Origin: Rhododendron vialii
Lineage: Eukaryota; Streptophyta; Magnoliopsida; Ericales; Ericaceae
Assembly (NCBI RefSeq): GCF_030253575.1
Contig: NC_080569.1
Coordinates: forward strand, 4,775,501 to 4,839,500
Direction of reading: 5' to 3'
Length of the DNA: 64,000 nt
Part shown: piece after piece, positions 57,004 to 64,000 of the stretch
Layout: each line of letters starts with the position of its first letter
Position numbering within the stretch: the stretch's first letter is position 1
Position numbers and translations under genes: made by a program
Notes under the pieces: generated by a model
Databases searched by the model: none
What the model was told of the DNA's origin: nothing
What the model saw: the letters and a program-made list of their open reading frames with translations, nothing else

Positions 57004-58100
57004 GTAAGTCAAGAAATTATTAGAATTGGCCCAAATACACAAAGGCAGAAAATGCATCAGATTAATATGTGACTTGTTGCTGCATGAAAGGGTTTAACAT
57101 ATTCAAAAAAAAAAAAAAAAAAGGGCAAATAAGAATGGAGCTGAGACTTTTATGTAAGTTGTTTGGCAACAAGATTTACCTACATTTGATTGAGACGGGA
57201 ACCTGTTGAGATGCCACAACTGAGGACGCATATCTTGTCCAATGAGGTAAGTGGATTGATCTTTGCAGGGCAGCCTGAATGAGCAACTGTGTATTTGCTA
57301 AATGCGGACGTGCTAACAAAGTGGTTTGTAGGCTTTCAGTTCATTGAAAAACTGGATTTTCCATCGTTAAGCATGGTTCCTCTTTCTGTGTTTATTCTCT
57401 GAAGGTAACGCGTATTGCTTTCCTTAGACTTGCAGAGCCCAGTTTAAGTCTGTACAAATTGGCTGCAGAATAATTGATCACACTCAGAAGATTTTGAGCT
57501 TGAGATCTAGAAGGGAGGTGTCCTTAATCTGGATCCTAACATCCATGGCCTGAGACGGCACAACCTCACCAGTCAACCATTCATCACCAATCACTTCCCT
57601 GCTTCCATGCAACCGCCGCTTCACACCTCCACAGCAAATCACAAAATGCAGCTTAAAAAGAAACCCTTCTGAAGAAAATCCTTCAGTTTATCATATACCG
57701 AATTCAAAAAATAACCAGGCCAATGCGAAAAATATACGCACAATACACACAGCGCCTCCATCTATATTCCCAATTCAGGAGTATTGTGCCCATAATAGGA
57801 GATGGATTGATCTAGTTCGTTAGCATTGCAGGGAATCACAAGCCCACCATACTTGACATTGACCTGTTTCTTTGCAAGGAGCTATGTGAGAGAACTGTCG
57901 CTGACAATGTGTTCAGTTTTAGGCCTATATACATACCTCTACGTACATAGTATATTTCAGATAATCGGACCTTATGATTGTTCAAATTACATGTTTATTA
58001 GGCAGTATAATAAGTCCCAAATTTTAGGGTTTGTTAGATATTCATTGTATCATTGCATAAACTGGGTGCCAAATTTTTAATAAGCCTTTTCAAGTGCATG
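57004..58100. other. No intact gene; an open minus-strand scrap at 57500-57640
   Basis: Minus-strand VKRRLHGSREVIGDEWLTGE continuing EVVPSQAMDVRIQIKDTSLL is open for about 45 codons and looks protein-like, but I cannot assign a family. Elsewhere there is an A run (57106-57122) and AT-rich DNA. Confidence 0.3.
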
Positions 58101-58111
58101 CCAAAGAAACC

Positions 58112-58330
58112 CGATGGTTTAGCCTAGCGGTCAAGGCTTGAAATTTAGAAGTTTGTTCTCTTTTAAGGTTTCATGACCGAAACATCTCGAGTGCTATCAA
58201 CTCTTTTAAGGCCGGTCCATATAATGTTTTGCTCTCTGCCTTCAATTGGACCTCCGCAAGTGAACAGTGAAATTAATCCTTCAGAATTAATTGAGAAGCG
58301 TGTAAGTTTGTCTGGATATGCATGCCGAAA
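58112..58330 (+). mobile_element. Degenerate tRNA-derived SINE (Au-like)
   Basis: GATGGTTTAGCCTAGCGGTC is an A-box-type tRNA head. Further on, GTGAAATTAATCCTTCAGAA followed by TTAATTGAGAAGCGTGTAAG and TTTGTCTGGA matches the style of plant Au-type SINE bodies (GGGATTAGTC...GTGCGCGCAAG...CCCGGACAC). It is heavily mutated, and no target repeat could be fixed. Confidence 0.5.
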
Positions 58331-60630
58331 ACCATTGCATGATCACATAGCTAGTGCATCATTACGTTGTTACTTTAATCGACAAAAATTAGAATAGGAA
58401 GATTCCCCCTTATGCTGGCGTGAGTTTCCGCCGCGAATTTCATCATGACTTTATCATGATTTGGCTGTCTTTTTTACATAATAATTTCAGAGTGAGATTT
58501 CAAAGATTTTGGCCTCGAGAGTCAAGTGTTTTTGTAAGATTCCAAACCTCATAGCGTGAGCGTGAGCCCGCTCTTATTATTCTGCCAGCTTTGCTTTTGG
58601 GTTGGTGATCCGTTCCTCTCCTTTCGAAGAACCTCTTGGGTAGGATCCAAATCAACCTGCCTTTTTTATTTTTTGTCTTAGATTTGTCTGCAAAATAAAG
58701 AACCGGTGGTTAGCGCTGTCCGACTCCATTCAATCAGATAGCACTCTGATACTTAAGTTAGAATTTGAGAGAGAAGAAATGCATAGTACAATGCTTAAAT
58801 TAGAAAAATGCGAACCTCAGATTTATCCTTTGGGCCTATAGTAAGTTACTTGCTTTCAAGTAAGTCGGTGCTAAGTATGAGTCCGTGACGTCCCTCGTAA
58901 CCATCTCGGATAGGTGGCGTCACCTTCTCCGATCGGGCTCCTACCCAGCCTAGACCTAGTCCTACTATTTCTATACAAGTCCATGGACTGGGCTTGTGAG
59001 TCCAAGGGCTCCGCTACACAGTTGGACTGTCCAACCCGTCCCAAGAGACGTTTGGCCCAAGAGAGCCCAAGGAATGGGCTACCCATTTTGTTAGGCTCAT
59101 TTAACTCTCTCGATTCGGCCCGCTACACCTCCTAACCTAAAATGAAAGAAGAAAGAAAACTCTGCCCTTGCTTTCTCCAACAATTCATTCGAGTCCTAGA
59201 TGTTTAGGACTAGTTCGTTGGATTTTTAGCTCTGGTATTTATGTGTATAAAATAAACTCGTGAATTTAGGGGAAATGATGGTTCACTAGATCAGTTGCTG
59301 GAATCCTCTTCATGTGAGTGACAAACATTAAGACCTGAGAAATAAAAGTCCCCTTCTTTTTGGGTATCCATCGATTCACGTAGACCCTATTCGTATGGGG
59401 ATGGTGTCGAGCAACTTCTATTAAGTGTGAAGTGCGTGCCGAACTGTTAGTTGTTTATTTGAACAATCGACAATTCGGATCTTCATTAAGCAATGAATGA
59501 AATAAATTTGTATATACTTTGATTCAATTTCAACTATTTATACTAAAATAAACAGTCGGATAACACTCAACACTTGCTTAGCAGGGATGGTTGGCAGCAT
59601 CGGGTTGCCGCCCATGGACAATAGATATAGATTGCACCCTTCTTTTCTTTTCTTTTGTTTTCTTTTCCTGACACTTTTGCTTTTGGGTTCTTGGCACGTG
59701 GCCCCACCTGAACATACCCGATACAAACCAAGAGCATAGGCCGACACACACTACTTTAAACCTCAGTCGTAGGATCAAACATCCAGGACACGTGGAGGGT
59801 TCAGAACCCACCACTTCTAGCTTTATAGCCTGATGAATAGACCACTCCTGCGGATCGGAAAAAAGAATAGACTACTCCTGGTGGCGTCCTGCAAAGCAGC
59901 TTCTCTACTAAAGGACGCCTTATGATCAAAAGAAAAAAAAAAGGACGCCTTGCTTTGCAAAAAGCAGAGCATATAAACCCTCTGGAATGCAAGGGGATGC
60001 ACAACTGACAAGAGAGAGAAATTTCTCCTGAATTTCTTATGATTTGTTTGGTTCTCTTTTGAAAAGTATTTTTAAAAGATTTTTCTTACTTCTAATTTTT
60101 TTTTTCATTTGTTACCCCTATTACTTTTTCAAAAAAAATTTTAAAATGTGTTCCAAACAAAGCACTAGTTTTGGATGTGATTACGTGGTTGGTTCGTCTT
60201 TGACCGAATTAAAAATACTCCATAATAATTAAAGTGCGTGAAAATTAGTCCAGACATTACTAGAAAAAAAAAAGCCAAGCGTGCAGAACAACCACATATA
60301 TGTAGTTAACGTACACTCAGTATATGTTATGTCTTCACACTTCCGATTGCCACCACATCACCTGTACTCATTTATCTCTGTATCTATATTTACGTACAAT
60401 TATATTCGCTGAATGCACAAATGAATTTTATTTTTTTGCAATCTAAAATACTACTGCATGTATAAAATTTCACAAGAAAAATAAACGCACAAAGACATCT
60501 TCGATCTGTTGAGGTCTCCCCAAGTGAGAGATTACCACTATCCTAGAGCACAGTTTTTATCGGTATTCATAACCCTTTTCTCGTTACAGGATTACGGCAA
60601 AGCCGCATACTTTGCGATTAAAATCCCCAC
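58331..60630. other. Intergenic, no gene seen
   Basis: Several frames of 60-80 codons lack any protein character. AAAGGACGCCTT occurs twice about 30 bp apart (59910-59952). Nothing else is supported. Confidence 0.5.

Positions 60631-60634
<4 letters not shown>

Positions 60635-60662
<28 letters not shown>
60635..60662. repeat. (GA)n microsatellite upstream of TMKL1
   Basis: A GA run of about 28 bp lies about 360 bp upstream of the TMKL1 start codon; a short CT run (60999-61014) directly precedes the ATG. Confidence 0.85.
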
Positions 60663-61023
60663 CTACTAAGAGTAGCACTTTTGAAGCACCACTCGAAGTC
60701 GACGGTGCTGCAGCACCAGCACCAATAAATGTAGTACTAGTAAATAATTGCTTCCTCCAAGCCCATTGGTTGTGCAAAGGGGTTTGTGCCGTTGGAAAGA
60801 TCTTCTCCTTCACAAGGATCCAACGGTGTACATTTAAAGAGTAAGACAAGATAGGAGTACTTACTACCAACGATCTGTTCTTCGCAAACGTACCATGAAA
60901 TACTAGACCCCATAGATCACTCCCCAGTCAACACTCTGTCAGCTTTCCCAAAAAGAAAGAAAGAAAGAAGAACAAGAAACCAACCTCAAACCTCCTCATC
61001 TCTCTCTCTCTCTCATCCATGCC

Positions 61024-64000
61024 ATGGCACTCCCAAACCTCCTCTCTCTCCTCCTCACCTCCCTCATCCTCTCCACCACCTTCCCCACCACTCTCACCCA
61101 GTCTTCACCCTCTTCCTCTTCTTCTTCTCCTTCTTCGGACATTGACATTATCTTGACCAAAATCAAACCCGCGCTCCAAGGCCAAGCACCCAACATCCTC
61201 CTATCCTCGTGGACGACCTCCACCCCTCTCTGCCAATGGCGCGGCCTCAAGTGGTCTTTCACCAACTCCCTCACCCCGCTCCCCTGCGACCCCTCTCTCT
61301 CCTCCTCACAGTTCACCAACCTTTCTCTCTCCAGAGACCCCTCCCTCCGCCTCCTCTCTCTCCAACTCCCTTCCGCCAACCTCTCCGGCTCCCTCCCCAG
61401 AGAGCTCGGCCAGCTCTCCTCCCTCCAAAGCCTCTACCTCTCCGTCAACTCCCTCTCCGGGCCCATCCCCCTTGAGCTCGGATACAGCTCTTCCCTCAAC
61501 GACGTCGATTTGGCCAACAATTTGCTCACCGGAACAATACCCACTTCGATATGGAACCTCTGTGATGGTCTTGTCTCGCTACGACTGCACGGTAACTCTC
61601 TATCTGGGTCTTTACCTCAACCTGCATTGCCCAATGCTAGTTGTAGTAATTTAGGGTTCCTTGATTTGGGGCAAAACAAGATTTCTGGGGATTTTCCTGT
61701 GTTTGTAACTGGGTTTTTAGGGCTTAAGCTGCTTGATCTTTCTAGTAATATGTTCTATGGTGAGATTCCTGCGAGTTTAAGTGGGTTGAAATTGGAAAGG
61801 CTGAATCTTTCTTATAATAATTTTAGTGGGGTTTTGCCTAATTTTGGGGAAATGAGGTTTGTAGCTGAGGCTTTCGAAGGGAATAGTGTTGGGCTTTGTG
61901 GGGCCCCTTTGAGGAGCTGTGGGGGAAGTTCCGGGTTGAGCTCGGGCGCGATTGCCGGTATTGTTATTGGGTTGATGACCGGTGTTGTGGTTTTGGCTTC
62001 GTTGTTTATCGGGTATGTGCAGGGGAAGAGGAGGAAGAATAGGGATGAAGAAGATGAGGAGGGGTTTGAAGAAGGAGAGGATGAGGAAAATGGCGGAGGT
62101 GGAGGAGGAGATGGGAAGCTGGTCTTGTTTCAGGGCGGCGAGCATTTGACGTTGGAGGATGTGTTGAACGCGACGGGTCAGGTGATGGAGAAGACGAGTT
62201 ACGGGACTATTTATAAGGCGAAACTTGGGGATGGAGGGACTATTGCTCTGAGGTTGTTGAGGGAAGGGAGTTGTAAAGATGGGAGTGTGTGTTTGCCTGT
62301 GATAAAGCAGTTGGGACGGGTTCGCCATGAGAATTTGATCCCGTTGAGAGCGTTTTATCAGGGGAAGAGAGGGGAGAAGCTGCTTATCTATGACTATCTT
62401 CCTAACAGAACACTCCATGATCTCTTACATGGTAAGCTCAGCTATGCTCCTTTCTTGCTTTGTTCGATTAGTGGATCAATTGCATGCATTGTGATTTTCT
62501 TCACCACAGTTTAATTTATTATTGCGAAACTATAACCTGTTGCAATTTCCATGGAAACACATTCAAAAGCATAACCTGCTGTTACTGGAACTTCGAATGT
62601 TGTCTTGATTACCTACTGTTACTGGAACTTCGAATGTTGCCTTGAACTTCGAATGTTGCCTTGATTATCTACTGTTACTCGAACTTCGAATTTTGCCTTG
62701 ATTAATGCATAGGGACACTAGAGCACGCGTATGATTCTGGGCAATCAAGTTACAAAGTAGACAGTGTAAGAAGTTCATTGTGTTCTTAGGAGTGCAATAA
62801 TGAACTGTTTAAGATCTGCATTGAAGTCATTCAAACTAGATTGAACTATGAAAATGTATGATCGCTTGCCTTGGTTACTTTACTAGCACTCTGATAGGAG
62901 TCCACGACTCCGACTCTCCAAGTGACCCATGCAATTGTGAATTTTCACTTGAGAAGTGGCAGGGTTACACTAGAAGGTACTTCTCGTAAAAGCATACTCT
63001 CTGTCACCTCTTGGTTGCAATGCTGTAGTTATCTCAGAACAAGTGCCCTCTAAGTCTAATCCAGTTAGATAGACAATTGCAGTAGGCTTTCACTAAAAAA
63101 TCTGTGTTCATCTTGGCCCAAGTTTTATGTGGATTAGGATATGCTGTAGGCACATTCATGTTTGTGTTAGCCCTTTACAGTCCCTTATGTTACTTAAGCC
63201 CTACCTCTGTATGTCTGGGCCTTGCAGCTTGACGAGGCTCACCCTGCTTGGTTAAGGATTATGCTATGCACACCCTAGTCCCTCCTTCACGAAACTTTTA
63301 AGCAGATGCTGCGCCTAATTTGACAACGTCACACATTGATCACGTCTCCCAATATTTGGTTCCTTTGACCTCTGATTTTGTCATACCAGCTGGCAGTTGT
63401 TGTAGCAGCTTTCTAATTTTGCTTGTTATTTTGCTACCGGGCCGCGTAATGCTGACAAGTTACACCCCACATTCTAACTTAGGTACAGCATCCACGTCAT
63501 CAATGCAAATACGAAAGTCTGTAAATTTAGGAAAAGCTTGAACAAAGTTGAACATGTATCAACCAGCTGTAAAGAGAATCTTTTTGCTAGAATAGACACC
63601 ACCCCTTGTTTATGTTTCCTTTTCTTTTTTAATTGACTTGTCTCAAAGGAGTCGAGACTTCATTAGAATGATTCTGCAACTTTGCTAACCATGATGGATT
63701 CAAGTTATTCATGTTATTGTTTGTATTTCATGTTGGTTCATCCAGAATCAAGGGTTGGAAAACCTGCTTTGACTTGGGCCAGGCGACACAAGATTGCATT
63801 GGGTATAGCCAGAGGACTTGCACATCTCCACACAAGTCTAGAAACGCCTATTACTCATGGGAACGTGAGATCCAAAAACACTCTAGTTGATGATTTTTTC
63901 GTGGCCAGGCTTACCGAATTTGGTCTGGACAAATTAATGATCCCAGCTGTTGCCGATGAACTGGTGGCAATTGCAAAAACAGATGGATACAAGGCGCCAG
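61024..64000 (+). CDS. TMKL1: Receptor-like pseudokinase TMKL1 (runs off the right edge)
   Basis: Exon 1 is 61024-62431, then a phase-1 intron (GT at 62432; CCAG before 63746), and exon 2 is 63746 to the edge. Order: signal peptide (LLSLLLTSLILSTTF), a Ser run, a short cap, about five LRRs, a transmembrane helix near residues 309-331 (AIAGIVIGLMTGVVVLASLF), an acidic-Gly juxtamembrane stretch and a kinase-like domain. Catalytic residues are replaced: the VAVK lysine reads IALRLL, HRD reads HGN (THGNVRSKN), and DFG reads EFG (LTEFGLDK). It should therefore not phosphorylate but act as a binding or scaffold pseudoreceptor. This pattern matches Arabidopsis TMKL1 (At3g24660). An out-of-frame ATG lies 5 bp upstream. 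No damage is seen in the part present. Confidence 0.92.
62578..62704 (+). repeat. Minisatellite in the TMKL1 intron
   Basis: Three to four copies of a ~38-bp unit, CTGTTACTGGAACTTCGAAT followed by GTTGCCTTGATTAC. One copy is shortened so that GAACTTCGAATGTTGCCTT repeats twice. The rest of the intron (62705-63745) shows nothing else. Confidence 0.85.

Noticed and set aside
59538-60011. Several overlapping minus-strand ORFs
   Set aside because: Different frames over the same bases, none with conserved protein features or splice context.

Overview
This is a stretch of flowering-plant nuclear DNA. Coding density is low, introns have GT/AG borders, and the 5' leaders carry many (GA)n/(CT)n runs. 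Small inverted-repeat transposons are frequent, and genes of plant-only families are present (receptor kinases, XTH, defensin-like peptides, LEA, plastid-targeted protein). A eudicot is likely. An asterid or Ericales genome would fit, but I cannot fix the species from sequence alone.

Layout. The left end holds the first two coding exons of the proteasome ATPase RPT2 (minus strand). From 5.2 to 7.2 kb there is a CACTA element carrying a tRNA-like sequence, then two Tourist-like elements sharing one TTA. A secreted glycine-rich protein gene follows at 7.6-8.0 kb. Two related two-exon defensin-like peptide genes lie at 11.0 and 14.3 kb. From 15.9 to 25 kb there is an LTR fossil, the last exon of an SDI1-like gene, a long foldback, a pantothenate synthetase gene (PANC) with a frame-breaking insertion, another foldback, and the 5' part of a hAT transposon. 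At 26.7-27.9 kb lies an unrecognised gene, and its upstream region is duplicated in inverted orientation at 42.3-43.6 kb. Between these copies sit an XTH fragment, several MITEs and a very young LTR retrotransposon (32.8-41.4 kb). That element has 2727-bp LTRs, no recognisable pol, and an array of twelve CTACCGGTAG palindromes in each LTR. The right part is gene-rich: a LEA protein (46.3-47.4), an RGI-type LRR receptor kinase (48.1-52.1), a plastid membrane protein of unknown function (53.9-56.5) and the pseudokinase TMKL1 (61.0 to the edge).

Together. PANC, SDI1 and an RGI-type receptor kinase are, as I recall, also close together on Arabidopsis chromosome 5 (At5g48840, At5g48850, At5g48940), so the window probably preserves an old block. 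PANC and the SDI1-like gene are both damaged here, and XTH and ADH exist only as fragments. This suggests a block losing redundant copies, with mobile elements filling the gaps. No operon-like or CRISPR-like system is present. The most unusual structures are the palindrome array in the LTRs, the 1.35-kb inverted duplication of one gene's 5' region, and the set of long hairpins.
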